Shown: positions 23,444 to 33,249, counted from the first letter of the stretch. The stretch: DNA of 64,000 bases from Rhizophagus irregularis (GCF_026210795.1 NC_089457.1:2976001-3040000); one strand, 5' to 3'. Notes: generated by a model from the sequence alone, not told the origin. Translations and numbers: made by a program.

Positions 23444-26400
23444 ATGTCAACACATCAAGCAAGAAGTGCCCAACACAGACAAGTCACCCGATCAGTTCTA
23501 GCTGAACTCAAGCAGGTACCTGTCAAGTCCATCCCATATCCCCGCTCAAATGCAAAATTGCAGGAATATGAGGATGAGATCCGCCAAATCCATGAAGCAC
23601 AAGCGGCGGTAACCAATGAAGAGATAACCCGCATGATGCAAATTGACCCAGACCCACATTATGAGGTAGTCTTTGAACGTCGTGATCAGGTACGTATAGA
23701 AAAGGAGTTAACAGACTCAAACTTTACGGCTGATATTGCTATAGGAACACCTGGAGAGCATGACTATGCTTCATTTCTTACAGCACACAGTCAAACAATC
23801 CAGAATATTCTTCAGGATGAAAGAAATCGATTGGGATCAATAAAAGTAAGAATTGGAATATTTGCCACAATAAGACGTTTAGATTCTTACCTTGAGGGAT
23901 TATTCGGAGATGGTAACTTTAGTGAAGATGATGGAGTAGAGTATATCTACAGATATAACATACCATTTAAAACTCACAATATGCCAATCCTACCATCAAC
24001 AGATATTAATGGTACATTTAACTTTGCATTAGCAAGAATCATGCAGAAAGTAGAAGACTATGTAAATTACGGATCAGGTTGGGAATTCTATCGTGTAGAA
24101 AAAATATTTATAGAAATCTCGCAATTCCAACCACCCACAGGAGCAGGACATATACCACTCCCAAAAGATCTTGCCATGAAAAAGGGAGTAGTAAATCCAG
24201 CTAATGATGACGACAAATGCTTCCAGTGGGCAATCCTAGCAGCATTACATCCAGTAGAAAAGAACGCAGAAAGAATTTCCAAGTATAAGGAGTATGTAAA
24301 TGAGTTAAACTTTGAAGGTATCGAATTTCCAGTACAAGCTGATGAGGTAATTCTAAGAAGATTTGAGCGACAGAACCCAACTATTGCCCTCTGCATCTGT
24401 GAATGGCGTGACCACCGCCTATGTCCAATATATGTTACCGATAGGGATGATGCAGAGGGCCGTAAAATAATAGATTTAGTACTTATCAGTAACGGGGAAA
24501 AGCAGCACTATTGCTGGATTAAGAATATGAGCCGTTTAGTAAATAAACGTACAAAAGATGGACATGCAACATTTGTCTGCCGATGGTGTATCTCCCACTT
24601 CACACATCAACAAGAAATCCATGACAAACATGTAGCAATATGTCGAGGATTAAAGAAAACCCCACAAGCAGACCGAATGCCATCAGTAAAGAAAGGAAAT
24701 GATATATATGAATTCAAGAACTGGAAACGCCGCATGCAAGTCCCATATTACTTTGTTGCAGACTTTGAAGCCCTAGTAATGGACATACCACCCACAGATG
24801 AAGACAAAGATAAGAAAACCAAGAAAGTACAAGAGCAAATCCCCTGCTCATACTCGTATATTAAGGTAAGATATGATGGTGTAAGTGAATCACAGAAGAT
24901 ATTTACAGGAGAAAATGCAGCACAAAAATTTGTAATCGAAATGCTAAATGAGGCTGAAGCAATCCGTAATGAATTCAGAAACCCAATGGAAATGATGCCG
25001 TTAACAACCCAAGAGCAAGCAAGTTATGATAATGCAATAAACTGCTGGATATGTCGCAACCCCTTAGATGGAAATAAAGTAAGAGACCACTGCCATATTA
25101 CAGGAAGGTATCGAGGTGCAGCACATAGAGGATGTAATCTTGACTTATCCATAAAACCTCGTGAAATGCATATCCCAGTAATCTTTCACAATTTATCAGG
25201 ATATGATGGACATATAATTATGCAAGGAATTGGTGCAATGGAATGTGAGGATGATATCGATCCTATCCCTTATAACATGGAAAAGTATATGGCATTCAAG
25301 TTAGGTTCCCTTCGATTTATAGACAGCTTACAATTCATGAAATCAAGTCTCGACAAATTAGCATCCAACCTAGGTGCAGAAAAATGTAGAGCACAAGAAT
25401 GTAGTAATCCACAACACTTATGGCGAATTGATGCAGGTAGATGCTTTGCACATCCCGAAAACTTTAAGATAACACGAAGTCAAATACCACCTGAATTACT
25501 CGAGATTTATCTTAAGAAAGGTGTCTACCCGTATGAATACATGGATGACTGGAAAAAGTTCGAGAAAACTAGTTTACCACCTAAAGGAGCATTCTATAGC
25601 AAACTTAATGAAACCCACATTAGTGATAAAGAATACGAATATGCACAGTATGTATGGGAAAAAGCAGGATGTAAAACAATGCAAGATTATCATGACATTT
25701 ATCTCAAAACTGACGTCCTCCTACTAGCCGATATATTTCAGAATTTCCGAGAAATGGCCTTGAAAAAATATGGGTTAGATCCTCTCTGGTACTATTCAAC
25801 ACCAGGCTTTACATGGGATGCACTATTCTTAATGACAGGGCAAAGATTGGATCTTATAACTGACCAGGACATGTACATGATAGTAGAACAAGGATTACGT
25901 GGTGGAATCTCTATGGTAAGTAAACGATATGCTCATGCAAATAATCCAGGTATGGGAGAAGGTAAATGGACCGCAGATAAGCCCAAGTCATCTATTCTAT
26001 ACTTAGACGCAAATAACCTATATGGATGGGCCATGTTGCAATACTTACCTACAGGTAACTTCCACTGGATAAAGGAGGAAAACGAGTTATCTAACATTCA
26101 AAGGCAATTAGAAAGTAATGAAATACCAGACGATTCTTCTGAAGGATATATCCTTAAAGTTAAACTGGAATATCCCCAAGCCCTCCATTCACAACACACA
26201 GATTACCCCCTTGCACCAGAACGAATGAAGGTTAAGAAGGAATGGCTTAGTAAAAAGCAGCAGGAAATAATAGCATGCTCAGGACAACGATACACACCCA
26301 CAGATAAGCTCATCCCTAACCTATTTGATAAGGATGAATATGTAGTTCATTATAGAAATCTCCAGTATTATGTTAGCCAGGGCTTAGTAATCAAGAAGGT

Positions 26401-27340
26401 CTATGAAGCTATAAAATTCAAGCAGGCTCCATGGATGAAACCATATATAGAATTTAACACCGCCGAACGTGCTAAGGCTAAGAATGATTTTGAGAAGGAC
26501 TTCTATAAACTCATGAATAATAGTGTATTTGGTAAAACTATGGAAAATCTCAGGAAACGTGTACGTGTCTCAGTAGTACAACCCCAAACCCATCCCAAGA
26601 AATATAAAAAGCTTACCTCAGATCCTGCATTCAAGGGTCGTAAAATATTCTCAGAAAATCTTGTTGTAATCCACTGACGAAAAGTGGAGGTAATGCTTAA
26701 CCGTCCAACATATGTGGGTATGAGTGTGCTTGACCTCTCGAAGCTCTGTATGTATCAATTCTACTATGATACTCTTAAGGTACGTTATAGTGAAAAAATC
26801 CAGTTATGTTATACAGACACAGACTCACTCCTCGTACAAATCCAAACTGAGGATATTAATGCAGACCTTATAGATATGGCAGACCAATTTGACTTCAGTG
26901 ATTATCCTAAAGATCATCCTGTACGAAAAGCATTAGGTGATAAGACTGACATAAATATGAAAATCCCAGGGAAATTTAAGGATGAATGTAATGGAGCAGT
27001 TATAGCAGAATTTATTGGCCTCCGCCCCAAAATGTATTCCATTCTCAAGGTAGGGGATGAGACCACCAATCCAAAACATGGTATCCGTAAAGCTAAAGGT
27101 GTCCCCTCAAAGGTAGTTAAAAAAGAGTTCCACCATGAGCGGTATAATAAGGCACTCTTTGATCCTAAACATAATGATACAGTTACCTTTAGAGCAATCC
27201 GATCTGATAGACATGCCATAAATGTTATAGAAATGTCGAAGGTGGGGTTATCCCCTATGGATGATAAAAAATGGATTGCACAAGATAATATCACAATGTA
27301 TGCACATGGAGATTATAGGATACCACAACTTGAAAATTAA
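23444..27340 (+). pseudogene. polB: Protein-primed family B DNA polymerase (Maverick type), one in-frame stop
   Basis: The frame spans 1,298 codons with a single TGA at codon 1078 (26,675-26,677); the same frame resumes at once. Replicative polymerase of the element. Order: a region with NANDDDKCFQW (C259) and HYCWIKN (H355, N361) that may be a cysteine-protease-like fold; a CxxC/H..H..C finger from C379; Exo I DFE (D440, E442); an HNH/endonuclease-VII-like segment (CWIC at 534-537, DHCHITG from 548) typical of Maverick polymerases; Exo II FHNLSGYDGH (581-590); Exo III KTDVLLLAD (D757); Pol A LDANNLYGW (D855); Pol B NNSVFGK (from 1025); and, beyond the stop, Pol C YTDTDS (D1125). The stop removes motif C, so unless it is read through the product cannot polymerise. 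All other motifs are intact, so the lesion is recent or a sequencing error. Its TAA overlaps the stop of the convergent integrase in a shared TTAA. Confidence 0.93.
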
Positions 27341-28407
27341 TATAATATATGAGTAGGAGGCAGCATAGTATCAGATGGCACAACTAATAATTCTTCTTGA
27401 GTAAATATTTTTTTAGGTCCATCAGATAACCTATATATAACCGGCTGCCCATCAACAACTGTGGAAGATTCAATTGTATAAACTTTAGTAGACCATATTG
27501 GATCAGTTGCACGTCTCCTACCTTGGTAATCTGAGTTATCAAGTAAGTATCTCACAAGAGAACCAGCTGGTAAACGTATTTCTTCTGCACCTACAGGTCT
27601 ATCCTTCCGAATTTTTGAAGGTAGTGCATACACTTGATCTTTCTGGATTGCCTCAACTGGAGACATACCTAGTAGACGAGTATTAGAATTATTTAGCTCA
27701 TTCACAATATCAGAAAGGTTCTTAACCCAGGCAGTATTCACACCTTCTGTAAGGAGTTCCTTTGCATCCTGTATTTTGAAAAGTCTCTCTGCTAAAGTTC
27801 GATTATACCGTTCAACAATAGCCTGACTCTTATGAGTAGTACCCACCCGAATACGTACACCTTTTTCATCCATTAATCGGATAACTTCATCCTTAAATTC
27901 TGATCCCCCATCTACTTGTAAAACTTTTGGCCAAATAAGCGGGCAGTCTGCTTTACCATAAATCTTTTTAAATGCCTTAGCAACACGTGCAGAGCTGCGA
28001 TCTTCTAGAGGTACTGAAGCTTTATATCGGCTAGCAACATCTACAATATTCAGACAGTATTTATACAGCTTTCTATCTACAGTATCATAGGGCATATATA
28101 AGATATCTGCTTGATGATACGTATTTGGTCGAGTAATCTTATTAAAAGAAACCTGTGGAACATACTTGGGTATAGGTGAGTGTATTTGCCATATAGCCTG
28201 TTTATGCAACCACTCTGTAATATCAGATATGTTAAAATCATGGCCCTCAGCTTGCACTTTAGCCCAAAGTTTTTCAGGAGTACGATAATATCCACATGGA
28301 TGGTAATAGATTTGTTGAAGGATATAATTTTGTTCGATTTGTTTATTAAATGTAGGGTCTATAAAAATCTGTGGAACTGGCAATGGAAGATACATCATTA
28401 AAGACAC
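27337..28407 (-). CDS. RVE-type integrase (Maverick class)
   Basis: 356 residues. Inserts the linear element DNA into the host genome. The N-terminal part has the Maverick pattern 'IYYHPCGYYRTPEKLW' followed by 'ITEWLHKQAIWQIH'. The RNase H-fold core carries the DDE residues D101 (HQADILYM), D166 (LQVDGGSEF) and E199 (AIVERYNRT). The C-terminus, from about residue 305, has 'DPIWSTKVYTIES' and 'VIYRLSDGPKKIF', like the chromo-like tail of these integrases. I see no clear HHCC zinc finger. The frame is intact. Its 5' end overlaps the divergent Gag ORF by 37 nt, so M1 may not be the used start; M4 (28,398) and M5 (28,395) are alternatives. Confidence 0.93.
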   Translation of the reverse strand: MSLMMYLPLPVPQIFIDPTFNKQIEQNYILQQIYYHPCGYYRTPEKLWAKVQAEGHDFNISDITEWLHKQAIWQIHSPIPKYVPQVSFNKITRPNTYHQADILYMPYDTVDRKLYKYCLNIVDVASRYKASVPLEDRSSARVAKAFKKIYGKADCPLIWPKVLQVDGGSEFKDEVIRLMDEKGVRIRVGTTHKSQAIVERYNRTLAERLFKIQDAKELLTEGVNTAWVKNLSDIVNELNNSNTRLLGMSPVEAIQKDQVYALPSKIRKDRPVGAEEIRLPAGSLVRYLLDNSDYQGRRRATDPIWSTKVYTIESSTVVDGQPVIYRLSDGPKKIFTQEELLVVPSDTMLPPTHILY

Positions 28408-31400
28408 AGATTACAAAGCTTGCACATACATTGCAATCACAAGAGCAATATATAAAATACCTGTATGGTGTAATCGAGGGTCATGAATCTGAGATAGAAG
28501 AACTTAGGCAAAAAAATGCTGAGTTGCGTGCAAAGCTTAAGAAAGCATTAGAAACGGCATCACTAAAGGAGGAAGGGCTTCAAGCATTAGAACGTCAGCT
28601 GATTGAAGTTGATACTCTAAATATTCAACTCAAAGATCGAATAAAAGAACTTGCTAATAGACAACGGAAAAATATGGCAGCAATTCCTCCTGACCCTATT
28701 ACAGAAATCTTAAATAATCGGACAACTATAGCAAATAGTATAGCTGGTATTCGTATTCACCTTGATCGTACAACTATAGCAGCACACCCTCATATAAATC
28801 ATTTATTTAACACTGCAAATGATAGTCTTGATGCCATTATCCGATATGCTAATGAGTTGCGAAATATTATAGAAGATCAAGATAATATGGAGGATAGACT
28901 TGAAGGTTTGTTAGATGATGCACATAACCGTGAAGAATATCTTAGACAAGAACTTAATAATACACGTGCTACTATACTAAGAACAAGACGTACCTATGAG
29001 GATGCATATGCAAATGAAGTGCGTCATCGCCAACATTGGGAAGGCCTTGCACAAAATACTCAGATCCAATTGGCTAACATCCAGGCTCAATTTGCTAACA
29101 GTCAAATCCAACTAGCTAATGTCCAGAGAGAATGTGATGAGAGTAGAATAAATGCTCATAGATTATTACAGCGCTATAATACTGAAACAGAGCGAAGTAG
29201 AAGGCGGGCTAATGGTATCATTCAGCAAGCTCGAGCATGGAGAGGGCAATTTTTAAACTGTCGCAATCATGGTCAAAATTTGCAAAATCAGGTCAATAAT
29301 TTGAATCAACAGATTCTAGCATTACAAAATAACCCTCCGGTAATACAACAACCTATAATGGCAGGATATGCACCTAAAAAATTTAGAGGAGCATCTGGTG
29401 AAGATCCAGAACTTTGGCTTCAAGAATTCAGGCAATGGTGTGAGTCTGCTGGACTTGATCCTGCTGCTAATGCTAGGACTCGTGTTAGGATTCATGGGAT
29501 CTTTGAAACTTTACTTGAAGATGATGCTAGAGATTGGTATGAAACACATATCAAAGGAAAAAATTGGGAATGTGTAAATCTTCTGGATAATACTGGTGTG
29601 GCCAATCTTGCTGCTTTTAATGCTTTGAATAATGCTGCTATACAGGCTGTAGCGGCGAATCAATTTCGTGGAGGGGCTGGTGTATTACATGGACAAGCAG
29701 CTGCAGTTAATACTATTACTGGTGCTAATTTTATACCTGATCATACTGTATGGGATGAAGATTGGTCAATAGTCGAGGGTCGTCCTACTGATATAGCTGT
29801 TAATAATCCTAATGCTAATAATGGAGGTACAATTGTGGCTCCTGGAATACGTATTGGACAATTAATATATCGTTTTAAGCATTACTTCCCTACTATAACA
29901 TCTGAAAAGTCTAAGCTTGCATTTAATGCTATTGTTCAGAGTAGTGATACTGTAAGCCGATTCTATTCTAAATTACGAAGAATGGTTAGACTTGCATATC
30001 CAACTCTTCCAGAGGTAAATCAGAATGAATTAGTACGGCAACAGTTCTTAAATGGTCTTTCCAGTGAAAATAAGTTGGATGCACGACGTATTGGTTTAGA
30101 AAATTCAGTTGCATCTATTCTAAATAAATTGGAAGAAGTTGAGAAATACAGGACAGATATGCCACCTACTCCTATAGTTACATATCAGGGTCCAACTTTA
30201 GCGGATATTGAGAATCTTATAAATTCTAAAATTCCTATGACTACGGCTAAATCATCTGCAGTACCAGTACCATCTTCTAGCCCATTTTCAAGTCCTCAAA
30301 ATGATACATCATTTCAGAGATTACTCGCTTTAGCATATAAATTAGGTCTTCCAAGAGATGTCGATATAAGCAAAGTAACCCTTAGTGATCTTGAAATATT
30401 CATTGATACAGAACTTAATAAAAAATTACCACCTGACCATATTTACCATGGTAATCAGGTATTTGGTATGAGCTCAGGTACACGCAAACCAAAGAAATCA
30501 AAGAAATGCTCAAGTTGTGGAAAATCTGGTCATACTAAGAGTTCCTGTCCAAAATCTAAGAAGGGAAAGAGGAAAACAAATTATGCACATGACTCCTCTG
30601 ATTCCTCTAACTCTTCTGACGCCTCTGACTCCTTTGACTCATCTGATAGTGATTCAGACTCTGGACATGCCTGCTATGGATTAAAAAAAAAGCCTACAGA
30701 AAGGAAACGTGTAGATAAAAAGCCTACTGATAAGAAAAAATCACAACTTGAAAGGCAGCGTATTATCTTTGAGGTTTTTATACAACTCTTAAAGCTTCTG
30801 GTTCAATCCTTCATTAATGCTGTACCAAAAGAGACTGTTATATCTGCTTACAATGCTCTGAATGCTGAATTCATTAATTATAAAGAACCAGTACTCAGTC
30901 AGCTTAAAGGAGAACCCTCGATAAAAACACGTGAAAAAGTTTGGGATAATGTTAAGGACCTTTTCACATCTATCCTTCATCCTATGATTTCGGTTGTAAC
31001 TAATAGTATGGCTGCAAATTTAATCCGTAAAAATGATGATGTTATATGTAATAATGACTTATGGTCTTCTATAGCAGGTATTGGAATTGTTAATCGCAAG
31101 TCTGCTAGTGATGTAGTCACTATTAAGACCAAAGTAGTCGCACCTGAGAGTGAAAAATCTTTAGTTATTCCTACGACAATTTTCGATACTGGTTCTGATA
31201 GTTCTCTGATATCTAACAATATTGTAAAGCGCCTAAATCTTGACGTTGATAGAAGTAATGCTCCTGACCTTAGTGGTGTTGCAACAAAATCTGATACTAT
31301 TGGGACAGTATATGGTCTTGGTATTCTTGTATATGATGGGGAGAACTCTAAAAAAATTGAAGATGACTTCATGGTTGTTAAGAGTGATAAGGACTTTTTA

Positions 31401-31592
31401 TTGCTAGGTGTACCTTGGATTGATCGTGCTAATGTCATTCTAGATTTCCAAAATCGGCAACTGACCATCCCTCTATCATCACGTAAAAAAATTACCATTC
31501 CAATTTCTCTACATAAACGGAAAACTAACGTGACTTCCTTGCAGATGGATACTATCGACTTAAAAAAAATTCACACTCTCGAGGAAGATTAA
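28371..31592 (+). CDS. Gag-like polyprotein with CCHC knuckle and aspartic protease
   Basis: 1,073 residues (1,069 if ATG 28,383 is used). Residues about 10-330 are largely coiled coil, Gln/Asn-rich towards the end. Residues about 335-600 resemble a retrotransposon Gag/capsid domain, with 'FRGASGEDPELWLQEFRQW' at the start and 'VSRFYSKLRRM' with 'QQFLNGL' late. A CCHC knuckle (C713, C716, H721, C726) is followed by a Ser/Asp-rich acidic stretch and Lys-rich linkers. A retropepsin-like protease starts at D939-T-G-S (IFDTGSDSSLIS) and ends with 'LLLGVPWIDRANVILDF'. No reverse transcriptase or RNase H follows. In LTR elements Gag forms the particle and the protease matures it; by inference this protein could supply particle and maturation functions to a Maverick lacking the usual ones. 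The frame is intact. A slippery run near the 3' end is annotated separately. Confidence 0.85.
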   Translation: MELAMEDTSLKTQITKLAHTLQSQEQYIKYLYGVIEGHESEIEELRQKNAELRAKLKKALETASLKEEGLQALERQLIEVDTLNIQLKDRIKELANRQRKNMAAIPPDPITEILNNRTTIANSIAGIRIHLDRTTIAAHPHINHLFNTANDSLDAIIRYANELRNIIEDQDNMEDRLEGLLDDAHNREEYLRQELNNTRATILRTRRTYEDAYANEVRHRQHWEGLAQNTQIQLANIQAQFANSQIQLANVQRECDESRINAHRLLQRYNTETERSRRRANGIIQQARAWRGQFLNCRNHGQNLQNQVNNLNQQILALQNNPPVIQQPIMAGYAPKKFRGASGEDPELWLQEFRQWCESAGLDPAANARTRVRIHGIFETLLEDDARDWYETHIKGKNWECVNLLDNTGVANLAAFNALNNAAIQAVAANQFRGGAGVLHGQAAAVNTITGANFIPDHTVWDEDWSIVEGRPTDIAVNNPNANNGGTIVAPGIRIGQLIYRFKHYFPTITSEKSKLAFNAIVQSSDTVSRFYSKLRRMVRLAYPTLPEVNQNELVRQQFLNGLSSENKLDARRIGLENSVASILNKLEEVEKYRTDMPPTPIVTYQGPTLADIENLINSKIPMTTAKSSAVPVPSSSPFSSPQNDTSFQRLLALAYKLGLPRDVDISKVTLSDLEIFIDTELNKKLPPDHIYHGNQVFGMSSGTRKPKKSKKCSSCGKSGHTKSSCPKSKKGKRKTNYAHDSSDSSNSSDASDSFDSSDSDSDSGHACYGLKKKPTERKRVDKKPTDKKKSQLERQRIIFEVFIQLLKLLVQSFINAVPKETVISAYNALNAEFINYKEPVLSQLKGEPSIKTREKVWDNVKDLFTSILHPMISVVTNSMAANLIRKNDDVICNNDLWSSIAGIGIVNRKSASDVVTIKTKVVAPESEKSLVIPTTIFDTGSDSSLISNNIVKRLNLDVDRSNAPDLSGVATKSDTIGTVYGLGILVYDGENSKKIEDDFMVVKSDKDFLLLGVPWIDRANVILDFQNRQLTIPLSSRKKITIPISLHKRKTNVTSLQMDTIDLKKIHTLEED

Positions 31593-31708
31593 CCTGTCAT
31601 CTATGTGGAGCAAGTTTTGACTTTCCCTCTAAGTTAAAGCGTCATCTTGCTAGGAAAAATCCATGTGTTTCCCAAACTTCTGCGGCAATGATGGGCAGTG
31701 GCGGGTAG
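31560..31708 (+). other. Candidate -1 frameshift extension with zinc finger
   Basis: Near its end the Gag frame reads TTA AAA AAA, containing A_AAA_AAA, a classic -1 slippery heptamer (31,561-31,569). The -1 frame is open through the Gag stop and encodes CHLCGASF..KRHLARKNPC, a C-x2-C-x12-H-x4-C finger, before ending at TAG 31,706-31,708. It could be a regulated C-terminal extension of Gag, or a once-fused domain cut off by a one-base indel in the A run. Confidence 0.45.
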
Positions 31709-31820
31709 TGACAGGGCAGTGCCCAAATTTTTTCGGCAGTGACGGGTAGTAACAGGGCAGTGCCCAAATTTTTTTGACAGTAACGGGCAGTAACAAGGTA
31801 GTGCCCAAATTTTTGGCAGT
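31707..31820. repeat. Tandem repeat between convergent genes
   Basis: Three imperfect copies of about 45 bp share 'cagtgcccaaattttt'. Two carry GGGCAGTGCCC, a near-perfect inverted repeat. The array separates the 3' ends of Gag (+) and the F-box gene (-), so it may help terminate either transcript. Confidence 0.7.
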
Positions 31821-31822
31821 TA

Positions 31823-32353
31823 CTAGTCTTTGCAAATATTACATTTACGTGTTACTCTGATTTCTAGGTCTTTACGGGTTTCTATAAGTTTATCAATGGC
31901 ATTTCCCTTGTCAAAATATCTCTGACTACATCTGATATCTAGCTTTTGAAGGTTTGGTAATATATGCAGGATTTCACTTAGCAAATCTCTAACGTCACCT
32001 TTTTCACCATAGTATTGATAATCTATTATGCTAAGTTCCTGGATATTGGGACAAGCTTGTAGCATTTTTACAATACAAATGGGCCATAATTTTACCCCAT
32101 CCATATTAAGCTTTCTGATATATTTTCCACATACTGTCCCTGGTTTTGTGAGATGTTTGTACATTTGGAACTCCTTAATATTATAGCGGTTATAAAGGTC
32201 TGTTTCACCCCATAGGAGAGAGTTTGCTACTACAGCCCATTTTCGACACACTAATGCAAAATTGCAAAGATAATGCCAACGGGAGTAAGTACCTTCATAT
32301 GAAGTTTTGAATATCTTTTCTAAAAGTTCGAAAGGTAAGCTATTGTTTGTCAT
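31823..32353 (-). CDS. F-box protein with LRR-like C-terminal half
   Basis: 176 residues. The N-terminus 'LPFELLEKIFKTSYEG' then 'CNFALVCRKWAVVANSLLW' is a textbook F-box. The C-terminal half has leucine-rich-repeat-like spacing ('ACPNIQELSIID', 'LPNLQKLDIR'), the usual substrate-binding partner. Host genomes of this group have very many F-box/LRR genes, so this is probably captured host cargo that could engage the SCF ubiquitin ligase. The C-terminus ends in CNICKD. Intact, no intron. It diverges from the gene at 32,458 across 104 bp. Confidence 0.85.
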   Translation of the reverse strand: MTNNSLPFELLEKIFKTSYEGTYSRWHYLCNFALVCRKWAVVANSLLWGETDLYNRYNIKEFQMYKHLTKPGTVCGKYIRKLNMDGVKLWPICIVKMLQACPNIQELSIIDYQYYGEKGDVRDLLSEILHILPNLQKLDIRCSQRYFDKGNAIDKLIETRKDLEIRVTRKCNICKD

Positions 32354-32355
32354 GG

Positions 32356-32371
32356 TATCTCATATGAGATA
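32356..32371. promoter_or_regulatory. 16-bp perfect palindrome, candidate operator
   Basis: TATCTCATATGAGATA lies 2 bp upstream of the F-box ATG, within the 104-bp divergent intergenic region. A dimeric regulator site is possible; chance cannot be excluded. Confidence 0.35.
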
Positions 32372-32457
32372 TTGATGGAGAAGTTTTATTTAATTAGATT
32401 TTTTCTTAGGATAAAATAATTTGAACATTTCTTTTCTATCAATAGAAAAAACCAAAC

Positions 32458-33249
32458 ATGCTTACTTTTAGTGAACTTACTCCATCTCTTACTGTTACTG
32501 AATTTAAGATCAATGTTGAAGGGCTTGATTACACCGTGCTTGGTCATAAGCTTGAACCTACTAAGGATGTTATTGCCATTAATAGCAACTTTATTCATAA
32601 AGCTTTTGAGGGTTATGAACAGTACTTGTCTAAACCAAAAGGTGAGAGGCGATGCAGACGAAGTACACCTGACAATCCATTAAATAGACGGCGACGTACA
32701 GGGGATGGTAGCACTTTTAATGCATGCATTGAGTTTGTTATCATCTTAGCTGATACTGTACATACTATTCGTTATTTTCCTAAATCTGGTAGTATACAAG
32801 TTTTCGGGTCTTTTGATCCTGTTGCTATCTTCTTACGTTACCTTTCTGAATGTTCCCTACCTGAATTTTCTTCTGTAGAACTTGTGGGTGAAAATAAGGC
32901 TCTCCTGTGCAATTATAAATTTGTGATTAATATTGGGGGTGATAAGTTTATTAATCTTTCTACCTTAGCATATGCTTTAGAATCTATAGATGGTATTCGT
33001 GAGATTCTTCCCTTTCCGATAAAGTATATTAAGAATGATGCAGGTGATATTCATTCTAAAATTGCTATAATCTTTACTTCAAAGATTCGGGTACATATCT
33101 GGCCTAAATCTGGTAAGGTTAATATATTTGGCACTAAGACTGAATTGGATGCTGATATGGTTTATAAGTTCTTACAGAAGTTGTTTTCTAATCCGAATGA
33201 TTTTGGGGATTTTATTTGTGATGCACCTATTCCAGATTGCGAGAGGTAA
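32458..33249 (+). CDS. Two-repeat protein, possible TBP-like fold
   Basis: 263 residues, family not recognised by name. Two internal repeats align: about residues 92-135 (FVIILADTVHTIRYFPKSG, then SIQVFGSFDPVAIFLRYL) and about 202-245 (IAIIFTSKIRVHIWPKSG, then KVNIFGTKTELDADMVY). The pattern of a beta hairpin, 'F/WPKSG', beta strand, 'FG', then a helix resembles the half-repeats of TATA-binding proteins and their large-DNA-virus relatives. A basic patch (RRCRRSTPDNPLNRRRR) precedes repeat 1. If right, it would be an element-encoded transcription or DNA-binding factor. The gene is intact, without introns, and convergent with the next gene 20 bp away. Confidence 0.6.
   Translation: MLTFSELTPSLTVTEFKINVEGLDYTVLGHKLEPTKDVIAINSNFIHKAFEGYEQYLSKPKGERRCRRSTPDNPLNRRRRTGDGSTFNACIEFVIILADTVHTIRYFPKSGSIQVFGSFDPVAIFLRYLSECSLPEFSSVELVGENKALLCNYKFVINIGGDKFINLSTLAYALESIDGIREILPFPIKYIKNDAGDIHSKIAIIFTSKIRVHIWPKSGKVNIFGTKTELDADMVYKFLQKLFSNPNDFGDFICDAPIPDCER

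Noticed and set aside
26914-27294. Minus-strand ORF of 126 codons
   Set aside because: Shadow of the PolB C-terminal frame, which carries the YTDTDS motif.
27498-28401. Small ORFs on both strands within the integrase gene
   Set aside because: They overlap the intact integrase frame and have no domains of their own.
30977-31498. Minus-strand ORF of 173 codons
   Set aside because: Shadow of the Gag protease region; the plus strand has the DTGS motif.
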